From assembly GCA_020200135.1 (NCBI GenBank), contig JAIVJI010000066.1:1-54387 (forward strand): a DNA stretch of 54,387 bases, written 5' to 3'. The notes beneath the pieces are model-generated. The model did no database searches. It was not told the DNA's origin and saw nothing but the letters and a program-made list of their open reading frames with translations. The position numbers and the translations under genes are program-made. This DNA comes from Acidobacteriota bacterium. Lineage in GTDB: Bacteria; Acidobacteriota; Blastocatellia; Pyrinomonadales; Pyrinomonadaceae. Below are positions 24,048 through 33,245 of the stretch, piece after piece (within the stretch, counting starts at the first letter, position 1; each line of letters starts with the position of its first letter).

Positions 24048-26105
24048 TTGGGCGACGAACGAATGAAGGTGCGCGTGGGCGTGGACACGGGCGGGACGTT
24101 CACGGACTTCGTGTACGTGGCGGGTGGCCGGGCGCGCGTCTTCAAGGTGGCCTCGACGCCGGACGACCCCTCGCGCGCCATCGCCGGGGGGTTGCGGCGC
24201 GTGGCGCGCGAGGCGGGCGTCGCCCCGCGCGACCTCGAAGTCGTCCACGGGACGACGGTCGGCACCAACGCGCTGCTCGAACGCAAGGGCGCGCGCGCGG
24301 CGCTCGTCACGACGCGTGGGTTCGAGGACGTGCTCGTCATCGGCCGTCAGGCGCGCGGGAGTCTGTACGACCTCGACTGGACGCGCCCCGCGCCGCTCGT
24401 CGCCGACGGGCTGCGGTTCGGCGTCCGCGAGCGCGTGGCCGCCGACGGCTCGGTGGTCGAAGAGCTTGAGGACGAAGAGGTCGCCGCGCTCGTCCGAAAG
24501 TTGAAGCGCGCGGGCGTCGAGTCGGTCGCCGTCTGCCTGCTCTTCTCCTTCGCGGCCCCTCGGCACGAGCGGAAGATAGAGCGCGCGCTCAAGGCCGGGC
24601 TCGGGGGCGTCCCGCTCTCGGTCTCTCACCGAATCCTCCCCGAGTACCGCGAGTTCGAGCGCACCTCGACCGTGGCGATTAACGCCTACCTGCAACCTTT
24701 GATGGGCGCGTACCTCGGGCGGCTCGGCGCGCACGTCCCCGCGCGCGCTCTGCGCGTGATGCAGTCTTCGGGCGGGAGCATCTCGGCGCGCGCGGCCGCC
24801 TCGGAGCCGGTGCGGACGATACTCTCGGGGCCGGCGGGCGGCGTGGTCGGCGCGACGCGCGCGGCCGGCGAGGCGGGGTTCGCGGACGTCATCACGTTCG
24901 ACATGGGCGGCACCTCGACCGACGTGGCGCTGTGCCCGGCGGGCCGCCTGCGTCTGACGAACGAGGCGAGCGTGGCGGGTCTCCCCGTGGCCGTGCCCGT
25001 GCTCGACATACACACCGTCGGCGCGGGCGGCGGCTCCATCGCGCGCGTGGACGCGGGAGGGAGCCTGCGCGTCGGGCCGCGGTCGGCGGGCGCGGTGCCG
25101 GGGCCCGCCTGCTACGGCCGCTCACGTCTTCCGACGGTGACCGACGCCAACCTCGTGCTCGGGAGGTTCGGCGGCGCGGACTTGCTCGGCGGCGATTTCA
25201 AGTTGGACGAAGGGCGCGCCGAGGAAGCGTTGGCGTCGCTCGCGCGCGGGATGAGCGAGGCGGGCGGGCGCGAGGTGTCCGCGGTCGAGGCGGCGCTCGG
25301 GGTCGTGCGCGTCGTCAACGCGGGGATGGAGAGGGCGCTGCGCGCCGTCTCGGTCGAGCGCGGCTTCGACCCGCGCGCGTGTACGCTCGTCACGTTCGGC
25401 GGCGCCGGGGGCCTGCACGCGGTCGAGCTCGCGCGCGCTCTGCGAGTGCCGCGCGTCGTCGTGCCGCGCCAGCCCGGCGCGCTCTCGGCGCTCGGCTGCC
25501 TGCGCGCCGACGTGGTCAAGAGCCTCAGCCGCACGCTCATGCTCGAAGTCGGGGGCGGGTCTGAGGGGAGGGGCGACGCGCGCGCGGCCGCAAGCGTCGG
25601 CCGCGCGTTCCGGGAGATGGAGCGCGAGGCGCGCGCCGCGCTCAGGCGCGAGGGCTTCGCGGACGCGCGGCAGAGGCACACGCACACGGTCGCGGCGCGC
25701 TATCGTGGGCAGTCGTTCGAGCTCGAGGTCGCGTGGGACGGCGGGCGAAGAATCGTCGAGCGCTTCCACCGCGAGCACGAGGCGCGTTACGGCTACGCGC
25801 AGACGGCCGGCTCGGTCGAGGTCGTGAGCGCGCGCCTGCTCTCGGCCGGGCTGGTCGAAGAGCTGAAGGAGAAGAGGCCGCGCCGGACGGCCGCCGCCGT
25901 CGCCTTAGCCGAGCCGCACCGCACGGCGCACGTGTACTTTAACGAGGGCGCGAGGGAGGCGGCCGTCTACCGCCGCGAGGACTTGCGCGCGGGCTCGCGG
26001 CTGCGCGTGCCGTGCGTCGTCACGGAATATTCTTCCACGACGCTCGTCCCCGCGGGCGCGCGCTGCGCGACGGACGCGGGCGGCAATCTCGTCATCGAGT
26101 TATGA
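24048..26105 (+). CDS. Hydantoinase A / oxoprolinase family protein
   Basis: This is a 685-residue ATP-dependent amidohydrolase subunit. The N-terminal actin-like nucleotide site has VDTGGTFTD (11-19) and a second phosphate motif FDMGGTSTDVAL. HGTTVGTNALLERKG, ILSGPAGGVVGA and TFGGAGGLHAVELA are family landmarks. With the B subunit it should open 5-membered cyclic imides or lactams such as hydantoins or 5-oxoproline at the expense of ATP. The substrate is not resolved by sequence; acetone carboxylase-type relatives share the fold. The start is TTG 24048 after GGGAGG. The stop overlaps the hyuB ATG. Confidence 0.93.
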   Translation: MGDERMKVRVGVDTGGTFTDFVYVAGGRARVFKVASTPDDPSRAIAGGLRRVAREAGVAPRDLEVVHGTTVGTNALLERKGARAALVTTRGFEDVLVIGRQARGSLYDLDWTRPAPLVADGLRFGVRERVAADGSVVEELEDEEVAALVRKLKRAGVESVAVCLLFSFAAPRHERKIERALKAGLGGVPLSVSHRILPEYREFERTSTVAINAYLQPLMGAYLGRLGAHVPARALRVMQSSGGSISARAAASEPVRTILSGPAGGVVGATRAAGEAGFADVITFDMGGTSTDVALCPAGRLRLTNEASVAGLPVAVPVLDIHTVGAGGGSIARVDAGGSLRVGPRSAGAVPGPACYGRSRLPTVTDANLVLGRFGGADLLGGDFKLDEGRAEEALASLARGMSEAGGREVSAVEAALGVVRVVNAGMERALRAVSVERGFDPRACTLVTFGGAGGLHAVELARALRVPRVVVPRQPGALSALGCLRADVVKSLSRTLMLEVGGGSEGRGDARAAASVGRAFREMEREARAALRREGFADARQRHTHTVAARYRGQSFELEVAWDGGRRIVERFHREHEARYGYAQTAGSVEVVSARLLSAGLVEELKEKRPRRTAAAVALAEPHRTAHVYFNEGAREAAVYRREDLRAGSRLRVPCVVTEYSSTTLVPAGARCATDAGGNLVIEL

Positions 26106-27685
26106 AAAAGGGCAGGGGCTTCGACCCGACGACGCTGGAAATCTACCGCGCGCTCTACACGTCGGTCGCCGAGGAGATGGGGCTGACGCTCCGGCGCACC
26201 GCGCACTCGCCGAACATCAAGGAGCGGCGCGACTACTCCTGCGCCGTCTTCGACGCCGCGGGCTCGGTCATCGCGCAGGGCGACCACATGCCCGTCCACC
26301 TCGGTTCGATGCCGATGGCGGTCGAGGCGGCGCTCGGCGAGACGAACATCGGCCCCGGCGACGTGGTCGTCCTCAACGACCCCTTCGCCGGCGGCACGCA
26401 CCTGCCGGACGTGACGCTCGTCTCGGGCGTCTTCCTCGGTAAGTCAGACCGGAAGGCGGGCTTCTACGTCGCCAACCGCGCGCACCACGCCGACATCGGC
26501 GGGGCGACGCCGGGGTCGATGGGGATGGCCTCGGACGTGTACGGCGAGGGCTTGAGGATTCCGCCGGTCAAGCTCGTCGTCGGCGGCCGCGTTAGCGGGG
26601 ACGTGATGCGTTTGCTGATGGCAAACGTGCGCGTCGAGCGCGAGCGGCGCGCGGACTTCGAGGCGCAGGTCGGCTCGCTCAAGACCGGCGCGGCGCGCCT
26701 GTTGGAGATAGTCGCGCGCGCGGGCGCGCGTGAGGCGGCCGAGTACGCGAGGCATCTGATCGACTACTCGGCGCGGATGATGCGCGCGACGGTGCGCGCC
26801 ATCCCCGACGGCGTCTACGAGGCCGTGGACGCGCTCGACTCCGACGGCGTCACGGCGGGCGAGGTCACTTTGCGCGTCCGCGTCGAGGTGCGCGGCGCGC
26901 GCGCGCGCGTGGACTTCGAGGGGAGCGCGCCGCAGGTCGCGGGGCCCGTCAACGCGGTCGAGGCCATCACGGTCTCGGCCGTCGCCTACGTCTTCCGCTG
27001 CCTGGTCGGCGCGGAGGAGGTGCCGGCGAGCGCGGGGCTGATGGAGCCGATTGAGGTCAACGCGCCTTCGGGCACGGTCGTCAACGCCGCGCACCCAGCG
27101 CCCGTCGCGGGCGGTAACGTCGAGACCTCGCAGCGCATCGTCGACGTGCTCTTCAAGGCTCTCTCGAAGGCACTGCCCGCGCGCGTCCCGGCGGCGAGCC
27201 AGGGCTCGATGAACAACCTCACCATCGGCGGCACCGACCCGCGCACGGGGCGCGAGTTCGCCTACTACGAGACGGTCGCGGGCGGGATGGGCGCGCGCCC
27301 CTCGGCGGACGGCGTGAGCGGCGTCCACACGCACATGACCAACAGCCTGAACACGCCGGCCGAGGCGCTGGAGTACGCCTACCCCCTGCGCGTGCGCGCC
27401 TACTCCCTGCGGCGCGGCTCGGGCGGGCGAGGGCTCCGGCGCGGCGGCGACGGCGTGGTGCGCGAGATAGAGACGCTCGTCCCGGCGCGCATGTCGCTCC
27501 TCGCCGACCGGCGCGCGCGCGCGCCCTACGGACTCGCCGGGGGCGCCGACGGCGCGCCGGGCCGCGACCGCGTCGTGCGCGGCGGCCGCGCCTCGAAGCT
27601 CGACGCCAAAGGCTCGCGCGACCTGGAGCCCGGCGACCGCGTCCGCATCGAGACCCCCGGCGGCGGGGGACACGGGAAGGAGTAG
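26102..27685 (+). CDS. Hydantoinase B / oxoprolinase family protein
   Basis: The 527-residue partner of the upstream A subunit opens with the family region FDPTTLEIYRALYTSVAEEM. It contains SPNIKERRDYSCAVFD, HMPVHLGSMP, LNDPFAGGTHLPDV, NRAHHADIGGATPGSM and the C-terminal ETVAGGMGARP and HTHMTNSLNTP motifs. The His-rich NRAHHADIGG segment is the probable metal site. ATG 26102 overlaps the hyuA stop by four bases, which indicates translational coupling and a stoichiometric complex. A period-7 repeat begins at its stop codon. Confidence 0.94.
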   Translation: MKKGRGFDPTTLEIYRALYTSVAEEMGLTLRRTAHSPNIKERRDYSCAVFDAAGSVIAQGDHMPVHLGSMPMAVEAALGETNIGPGDVVVLNDPFAGGTHLPDVTLVSGVFLGKSDRKAGFYVANRAHHADIGGATPGSMGMASDVYGEGLRIPPVKLVVGGRVSGDVMRLLMANVRVERERRADFEAQVGSLKTGAARLLEIVARAGAREAAEYARHLIDYSARMMRATVRAIPDGVYEAVDALDSDGVTAGEVTLRVRVEVRGARARVDFEGSAPQVAGPVNAVEAITVSAVAYVFRCLVGAEEVPASAGLMEPIEVNAPSGTVVNAAHPAPVAGGNVETSQRIVDVLFKALSKALPARVPAASQGSMNNLTIGGTDPRTGREFAYYETVAGGMGARPSADGVSGVHTHMTNSLNTPAEALEYAYPLRVRAYSLRRGSGGRGLRRGGDGVVREIETLVPARMSLLADRRARAPYGLAGGADGAPGRDRVVRGGRASKLDAKGSRDLEPGDRVRIETPGGGGHGKE

Positions 27686-27787
27686 GCGGTAGGCAGTCGC
27701 TCCGCGTCACGAAAGTCGGGATATTAACTCCGAGTCCTGACAGCGGGGCTCTTAACTGCCTGCTGACCTCTGCCTACTGCCTACTGC
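27682..27787. repeat. Period-7 inverted array after hyuB
   Basis: The left units gtaggcg-gtaggca (27682-27695) overlap the hyuB stop. The right side, within 27754-27787, has actgcct and then gcctact-gcctact-gc. The arms are partly complementary, and the right end runs into cttttctgttcctttt, which would suit termination. It belongs to the same structural family as the hairpin at 7014-7098. Confidence 0.6.
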
Positions 27788-27818
27788 TTTTCTGTTCCTT
27801 TTCTCGCACCGTCCGATT

Positions 27819-27824
27819 TAGAAT
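27819..27824 (+). promoter_or_regulatory. -10-like TAGAAT directly before the kinase start
   Basis: TAGAAT lies 11-16 bases before ATG 27835, so transcription would start only a few bases from the initiation codon. There is no ribosome-binding site (the bases before ATG are ccctgccgcc). A leaderless mRNA is a reasonable reading. Confidence 0.35.
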
Positions 27825-27834
27825 CCCTGCCGCC

Positions 27835-29612
27835 ATGACACTCGAAGCCGGGACGCGAGTCGGCAAGTATGAGATTCGGGAACTGCTCGGCGCGGGCGGG
27901 ATGGGCGAGGTCTACCGCGCGCTCGACACCGAGCTGGGGCGCGCCGTCGCCTTGAAATTCCTGCCCGCCGAGATGGCCGCCGACCCGAAGCGCATGCAGC
28001 GCTTCGAGCAGGAGGCGCGCGCCGCCTCCGCCTTGAACCACCCGAACATCGTCACCGTCCACGACATCGGCCAGACCGCCGACGGCCGCCGCTTCTTCGC
28101 CACCGAGCTGGTCGACGGCGTGACGCTGCGCGAGCGCACGAAGGCGCAGGGGCTCAAGCTCGGCGAGGCGCTCGACATCGTGGCGCAGGTCGCGGCCGCG
28201 CTCGTCGAGGCGCACGGCCGGGGGATAGTCCACCGCGACGTGAAGCCCGAGAACGTCATGCTCACGTCTGGAGTTTGGGCGTCGTGTTATACGAACTGCT
28301 GACGGGGCACCTCCCCTTCCGCGGGAAGTCGGCCAACCACACGCTGGTCGCCATCCAGGACGAGGAGCCGCCGCCGCTCTCGGCGTACCTCCCCGAGGTG
28401 CCAGACCTCCTGCAGGAGGTCGTCGCGGACGCGCTCTCGAAGGACCGCGAGGCGCGTCTGACGGCCCGGCAGATGCTCGCCAAGCTCCAGCGGCTCAAGC
28501 GGCGCGTCGACGCGGGCGCGCGCCTCGACCACTCGTTCGCGCCCAACCCGACGACCCCGAGCGGCGAAGTGTCGGGCCGCGCCGCCACACCTTCGCAGCC
28601 GGGCGCGACCGCGAGCGGCGTGCACCCGGCCGTGACGGCCGCGGGCGCGGCCGAGACGCAGGCCGCCGGGGCGGGCGGACGTGCGAGGGCGCACGGCGGC
28701 GGTCGCGCGTGGCTCGCGGTCGCGCTCTCTGCCGTCGCGCTCGCGGGGCTGGGCTACGGGCTCTACAGGCTCCTATCGAAGAAGCCAGCGCCCTTCCGTT
28801 CGTTCAGGATCGAGAAGCTGACGAACATCGGCAACGCCACGACGGCGCAGATCTCGCCCGACGGCCAGTACGTCGCCCACGCCGTCTACGAGGGCGGGAA
28901 GTACAGCCTGCGCGTCTGGCACGTCTCCACGAAGAGCAGCGTCGAGATCATCACGCCCGCGGAAGACTTCCTCGCCGTGAGCGCCTTCTCGCCGGACAGC
29001 CGCTACATTTTCTACAACAGGGCGCCTTCTGCAACAAGGCGGTTGACCCTCTACCAGATAGCCGTGCTCGGGGGCGAGTCGAAGAAGGTTCTGGAACGGT
29101 CCGGCTCCGGCGTCAGCTTCTCGCCAGACGGACGGCGGTTCGCCTTCGTGCGCCCGGGGACGGGGGGAACTCTTTAGTGGTAGTGAACGCGGACGGCACG
29201 GGCGAGCAGGTGCTGGCGACGCGCGGGGGCGCGGAAAGGTTCGGGTTCGAGGGCCCGGCCTGGTCGCCCGACGGGAATGTGATCGCCGCCGCCGTCTACG
29301 CCGACGGCACGAACATGACGGTCGCGGGCGTCTCGGTGGCGGATGGGACGGTCAGGCCGCTCACCCCGCAGAAGTGGCTCAACGTCTACCGCCTCGCCTG
29401 GCTGCGCGACGGCAGCGGGCTGGTCTTTTCGGCGGCAGACCGGATCACCCATCTGGAGCCAGCCCGCGGACGGTGGTGAGCCGAAGCAGTTGGCCGACTT
29501 CAGCCCCGAGGAGGTCTTCTCCTTCGCCCTCGCGCGCGACGGCCGCACGCTCGCCTTATCGCGCGGGACGGTCATCCGGGACGTGGTCTTGATCACCGAC
29601 ACCAAACAATGA
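27835..29612 (+). pseudogene. Serine/threonine kinase with C-terminal propeller, broken by deletion and frameshifts
   Basis: The kinase begins intact: GAGGMGEVYRA (glycine loop), LKFLP with the ATP-binding Lys, and catalytic loop HRDVKPENVM. At about 28266 the sequence jumps to WSLGVVLYELLTG of subdomain IX in another frame, so the DFG and APE activation segment (roughly 40-60 residues) is missing. The second segment continues with a TM helix (LAVALSAVALAGLGYGLY) and propeller blades (ISPDGQYVA, FSPDGRRFAF), shifts frame near 29165 (to LVVVNADGTGEQVLATRG) and again near 29450, ending with SFALARDGRTLALSRGT and TGA at 29610-29612. Without its activation loop the kinase cannot be active. An assembly error is possible. 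Confidence 0.85.
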
Positions 29613-29738
29613 CGCCCGCCGCCGGCACGCGCGTAGGCAAGTGTGGGGTCAAGCGGCTGCTCGCGCGACGGCAAACAACTGGCCGCCTCGCGCGGCAACG
29701 TCAAGAGCGACGCGCCCCTCATCAGCGACTTCAGGTGA
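29609..29738 (+). pseudogene. Remnant of a second kinase/propeller gene (both ends only)
   Basis: ATG 29609 overlaps the stop of the preceding pseudogene and encodes MTPAAGTRVGK, matching the start of the first kinase (LEAGTRVGKYEI). After about 17 residues the sequence switches frame to SRDGKQLAASRGN, ending DFR and TGA at 29736-29738. This parallels the last residues of the first gene (ARDGRTLALSRGT). About 800 codons between the two ends are gone. The two genes were evidently tandem paralogues. Confidence 0.75.
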
Positions 29739-29784
29739 GCGCGCGCCGGGACGCCCCCCGCGCGGCCGGGGGGAGGCAAGACGC

Positions 29785-29996
29785 ATGAACGATTCGCGTC
29801 CCGTCTTCAAGCGGCTCGACCACGCCGCGGCGCGCGTGGACTCGACTCGATCCGGAGGCCCGTCCTCAAGGTCTCCTCGCCCGCGGGCGCGGAGACATCC
29901 TTGCGCGAAAGCGGTATGCTTGGCTCGGTCACGGACGGCGAAATCCAGATCGCCCCTGAAAGTTTGGAAAGGCTCGACGTGCGGCTCGTGGGCTGA
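29785..29996 (+). pseudogene. Short frameshifted gene, family unknown
   Basis: GGGAGG at 29771-29776, eight bases before ATG 29785, marks a good translation start (MNDSRPVFKRLDHAAARVD). Third-position G/C bias continues in that frame to about 29843, then passes to another frame (IRRPVLKVSSPAGAETSLRE, later IQIAPESLERLDVRLVG) ending at TGA 29994-29996. The joined product would be about 68 residues. I recognise no family. It lies between the kinase remnants and nadE and shows the same kind of decay. Confidence 0.4.
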
Positions 29997-30049
29997 AGGC
30001 CGCGCGCCGTTAAAGAGCTTTCGAGGGGCACACCGGAGGCGGGAGCCGA

Positions 30050-31783
30050 ATGCGCGTCACCATCGGGCAGATCAACACGACGAACGGCGATTACGAGGGG
30101 AACGTCGAAAAAATCCTGCGCGCCATCGAGCAGGCGAGGGCCGAGCGTTCGGACCTCGTCGTCTTCCCGGAGGCGTGCGTGCAGGGTTACACGTCGCTCG
30201 ACTGGTTCCTCGACCGCGACATCGCCGAGTCGGCGCTGGGGCCGCTGGAGAGAATCATCCCGGCGACGCGTGGGCTGACGGCGGTCGTCGGCACCGTGCG
30301 CCCGACCGGGTCGGCGCACGGCCGCAGGCTCTTCAACTCGGCCGCCGTCATCCGCGACGGCGAGCTGCTGGGCTTCGCCGACAAGACGCTGCTCCCCGAG
30401 TACGACGTCTTCGACGACCCGCGCTACTTCGAGTCCGCCGAGCGCCGCCGCCTCTTCGACGCGGGCGGGCAGAAGCTCGGCGTCGTCGTCTGCGAGGACT
30501 TCTGGAACGACAAGACGTTCTGGCGCGAGCGGCTCTACAGCCACGACCCGACCGACGAGGTCATCGAGCTCGGGGCCAACGTCATCGTCTCGCCCAACGC
30601 GTCGCCCTTCAACAAGGGGAAGATGGGGCAGCGGTGCCAGATGGTCTCGCACCGCTCGAAGGCTTCGGGGCTGCCGGTCGTCTACGTCAACCTCGTCGGC
30701 GGCAACGACGGCGTCATCTTCGACGGCGCCTCGCTCGTCACCGACTGCCGGGGCGAGACCATCCTCCAGGCGCCGCCCTTCGAGGAGTTCGTCGGCACCG
30801 TCTCGCTCGACTGCGGGGTGCGCGACGAGCGGTGCCTGCCCGGCGACGACATCGAGACCGTGCGCGGCGCGCTCGTGCTGGGGCTGCGCGACTACGCGCG
30901 CAAGAACGGTTTCAAGCGCGCCCTGCTGGGGCTGTCGGGCGGCATCGACTCGGCGGTCGTCGCGGCGCTCGCGTGCGAGGCCATCGGCGCCGAGAACGTC
31001 CTCGGCGTGATGATGCCGTCGCCCTTCTCCTCGCGCGGGAGCGTCGAGGACTCGGTCGCCTTCGGGCGCAACTTCGGGATGCCCGTCGTCGAGCGCCCCA
31101 TCTCGTCGGCCTTCGAGGTGCTGACCAAAGAGCTGGGGCTGACCAGGCCCTCGCGCGGCGGCGAATCCCTGGCGGCCGAGAACCTCCAGTCGCGGCTGCG
31201 CGGCAACATCCTGATGACCGTCTCGAACGCGGAGGGGCGGCTGCTGCTCTCGACGGGGAACAAGTCGGAGCTGGCGCTCGGCTACTGCACGCTCTACGGC
31301 GACACGAACGGCGGGCTCGCGGTCATCGGCGACGTGCTCAAGACCGAGGTCTACGCGCTCGCGCGCCACATCAACCGCGGCGGCGAGCTCATCCCGTGGG
31401 CCGTCATCGACAAGCGGCCGTCGGCGGAGCTGGCGCCCGACCAGTTCGACGACCAATCCCTGCCGCCCTACGACACGCTCGACCCCATCCTGCGGCTCTA
31501 CTTCGAGCGCAAGGCCGCGCCCGAAGAGATCGTCGCCGAGGGGCACGACCGCGCGCTCGTCTATGACATCCTCAACCGCGTCGAGTCGCCCGCCAACGAA
31601 TTCAAGCGGCGCCAGCTCCCGCCGACGCTCATCATCTCGCGCAACGCCATCGGCATCGGCCGCCGCCGCCCGGTCACGCACCGTTACAAGCGCCGCCCGC
31701 CCGAGGCCGGCGACGCGCCCGTCACCTCGCGCCGACCCGACCCCGCCGACGAAGGCCGCGCCCGCGAGGCCAAAGGCGGCTGA
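30050..31783 (+). CDS. nadE: Glutamine-dependent NAD+ synthetase
   Basis: This 577-residue bifunctional enzyme performs the last step of NAD biosynthesis: amidation of nicotinic acid adenine dinucleotide with glutamine-derived ammonia and ATP. The N-terminal nitrilase-type glutaminase has the Glu-Lys-Cys triad in FPEACVQGY (Glu41), ADKTLLPEYDVF and VVCEDFW. The C-terminal synthetase has the P-loop SGGIDSAVVAAL and STGNKSELALGYCTLYGD. The C-terminal 40 residues are basic and low in complexity. ATG 30050 follows GGAGGCGGGAG. It is the first intact gene after the decayed stretch and borders the restriction-modification island. Confidence 0.96.
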   Translation: MRVTIGQINTTNGDYEGNVEKILRAIEQARAERSDLVVFPEACVQGYTSLDWFLDRDIAESALGPLERIIPATRGLTAVVGTVRPTGSAHGRRLFNSAAVIRDGELLGFADKTLLPEYDVFDDPRYFESAERRRLFDAGGQKLGVVVCEDFWNDKTFWRERLYSHDPTDEVIELGANVIVSPNASPFNKGKMGQRCQMVSHRSKASGLPVVYVNLVGGNDGVIFDGASLVTDCRGETILQAPPFEEFVGTVSLDCGVRDERCLPGDDIETVRGALVLGLRDYARKNGFKRALLGLSGGIDSAVVAALACEAIGAENVLGVMMPSPFSSRGSVEDSVAFGRNFGMPVVERPISSAFEVLTKELGLTRPSRGGESLAAENLQSRLRGNILMTVSNAEGRLLLSTGNKSELALGYCTLYGDTNGGLAVIGDVLKTEVYALARHINRGGELIPWAVIDKRPSAELAPDQFDDQSLPPYDTLDPILRLYFERKAAPEEIVAEGHDRALVYDILNRVESPANEFKRRQLPPTLIISRNAIGIGRRRPVTHRYKRRPPEAGDAPVTSRRPDPADEGRAREAKGG

Positions 31784-31871
31784 GCGCCGCGTGAAACTCA
31801 CTTTTGACAGGAAGGGGTTGACCGGATAAGCTGCCGCGGCAGACCAGATGCGGGCGCAGAGAGGCTTATGA

Positions 31872-33122
31872 ATGCAAACTGATTTCGGGGCTGATTCCCT
31901 TACGAACGAGGAAAGGCAAGTACCCGTCTATTCAAGCGGCGGACACTACACCGTCGCCAGCACGGTGACACCAGACACCCCTTTAGACGAATTGAATCTG
32001 AATTGGAGTGAGAGAGATTTACCTGAGAAGGAAAGGACGAAGCACGTACACCGCCTGCATCCCTACCTGGGCAAGTACATCCCGCAACTCGTCGAAATCT
32101 TTTTACGCAAGTACTTCCGCGCGGGCCAGACGGTCTTAGACCCTTTCTGCGGCTCGGGGACCACCCTGGTGCAGGCTAACGAGTTGGGCATCAACAGCGT
32201 CGGCTATGACGTGTCAGCTTTCAACGTGATGTTATGTAGGGTAAAGACCGGGCAGTATGACCTGGTCAAAGTCCGTAAAGAAGTCCTCGACATTCTTGAG
32301 AAAGTCCGGTCTTCGATTCGGAGTGAAAAAGACGAGTCTAGTTTCTGGAGTGATTCGCTTAGCGGACAGGAGTATTTAACGGAAGATAATCAATACCTGA
32401 AAGAATGGTTCGCTCCCCAGGCTCTAAATGAGTTGCTGGCCTACAGGAACTTGATCGCCGACTACTCTTATCAAGAACTACTCAAAGTCATTCTTTCTCG
32501 TTCCGCGCGTTCGTCGAGGCTCACTACGCATTTTGACTTAGACTTCCCTAAGAAGCCGCAGACGGAGCCTTACTACTGTTACAAACACTCACGGACATGT
32601 GCTCCGACCATCAACGCTTTTCAATTTCTGAAAAGGTACAGCCTCGATTCGATAAAGCGCATAGAAGAGTTCGCCGCCAGGCGCACCGTGGCTACCGTTG
32701 ACATACACCACGGCGACAGCCGGGAAAGTGCTTTCCCGCTGATCGACGGCGTAATCACAAGCCCGCCTTACGTCGGATTGATAGACTATCACGAACAGCA
32801 TGCGTACGCGTATCACTTGCTGAATCTGAATGACCAGCGCGGCAAGGAGATTGGCCCGGCGGCCAACGGCTCCAGCCAAAAAGCACGCAGAGCGTATCAA
32901 GAAGATATTGCCGGCGTCTTCAACCGGTTGAGTGAGAAGCTGAAGCCAGGCGGGCGGATGATTGTTGTCGCAGGTGACCGGGCGAATCTGTACGGTGAAA
33001 TCGCTAACATGGCGGGCGTAGAAGTTGAGGCGACCGTGTTACGCCACGTCAACCGTAGGACGGGGCGTCGCTCTAGCGAGTTCTATGAATCTGTCTTCAT
33101 ATGGCGAAAGCCTACCATGTGA
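31872..33122 (+). CDS. Site-specific DNA methyltransferase (N4-cytosine/N6-adenine type)
   Basis: This is a 416-residue AdoMet-dependent amino-methyltransferase. Motif I, DPFCGSGTTLVQANELG, precedes catalytic motif IV, TSPPYVGLIDY. SPPY favours N4-cytosine methylation, although N6-adenine cannot be excluded. The middle region (about 150-280) would be the target-recognition part, and LYLRLH-type AdoMet contacts are represented by HPYLGKYIPQLVE near residue 65. GC content and codon choice (many A/T third positions) differ sharply from neighbours, indicating recent transfer. ATG 31872 follows AGAGAGG. It pairs with the restriction endonuclease gene 123 bases downstream and should protect host DNA from it. 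Confidence 0.92.
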   Translation: MQTDFGADSLTNEERQVPVYSSGGHYTVASTVTPDTPLDELNLNWSERDLPEKERTKHVHRLHPYLGKYIPQLVEIFLRKYFRAGQTVLDPFCGSGTTLVQANELGINSVGYDVSAFNVMLCRVKTGQYDLVKVRKEVLDILEKVRSSIRSEKDESSFWSDSLSGQEYLTEDNQYLKEWFAPQALNELLAYRNLIADYSYQELLKVILSRSARSSRLTTHFDLDFPKKPQTEPYYCYKHSRTCAPTINAFQFLKRYSLDSIKRIEEFAARRTVATVDIHHGDSRESAFPLIDGVITSPPYVGLIDYHEQHAYAYHLLNLNDQRGKEIGPAANGSSQKARRAYQEDIAGVFNRLSEKLKPGGRMIVVAGDRANLYGEIANMAGVEVEATVLRHVNRRTGRRSSEFYESVFIWRKPTM

Positions 33123-33245
33123 GATCGGCTGCTGATGAGCATGTCACGGAGAAAGTGCGGCGTGGTTAATGCCCTAGTTATTAAGTTTGTGAGATGACAT
33201 TCTGATCTTGCCTCCGACACCAACCTACTGAAGGACATCCGCCTT

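Noticed and set aside
29807-31801. A 664-codon minus-strand open frame opposite nadE
   Set aside because: The plus-strand NAD synthetase has complete catalytic motifs; the minus frame is a GC-driven shadow with low-complexity composition.
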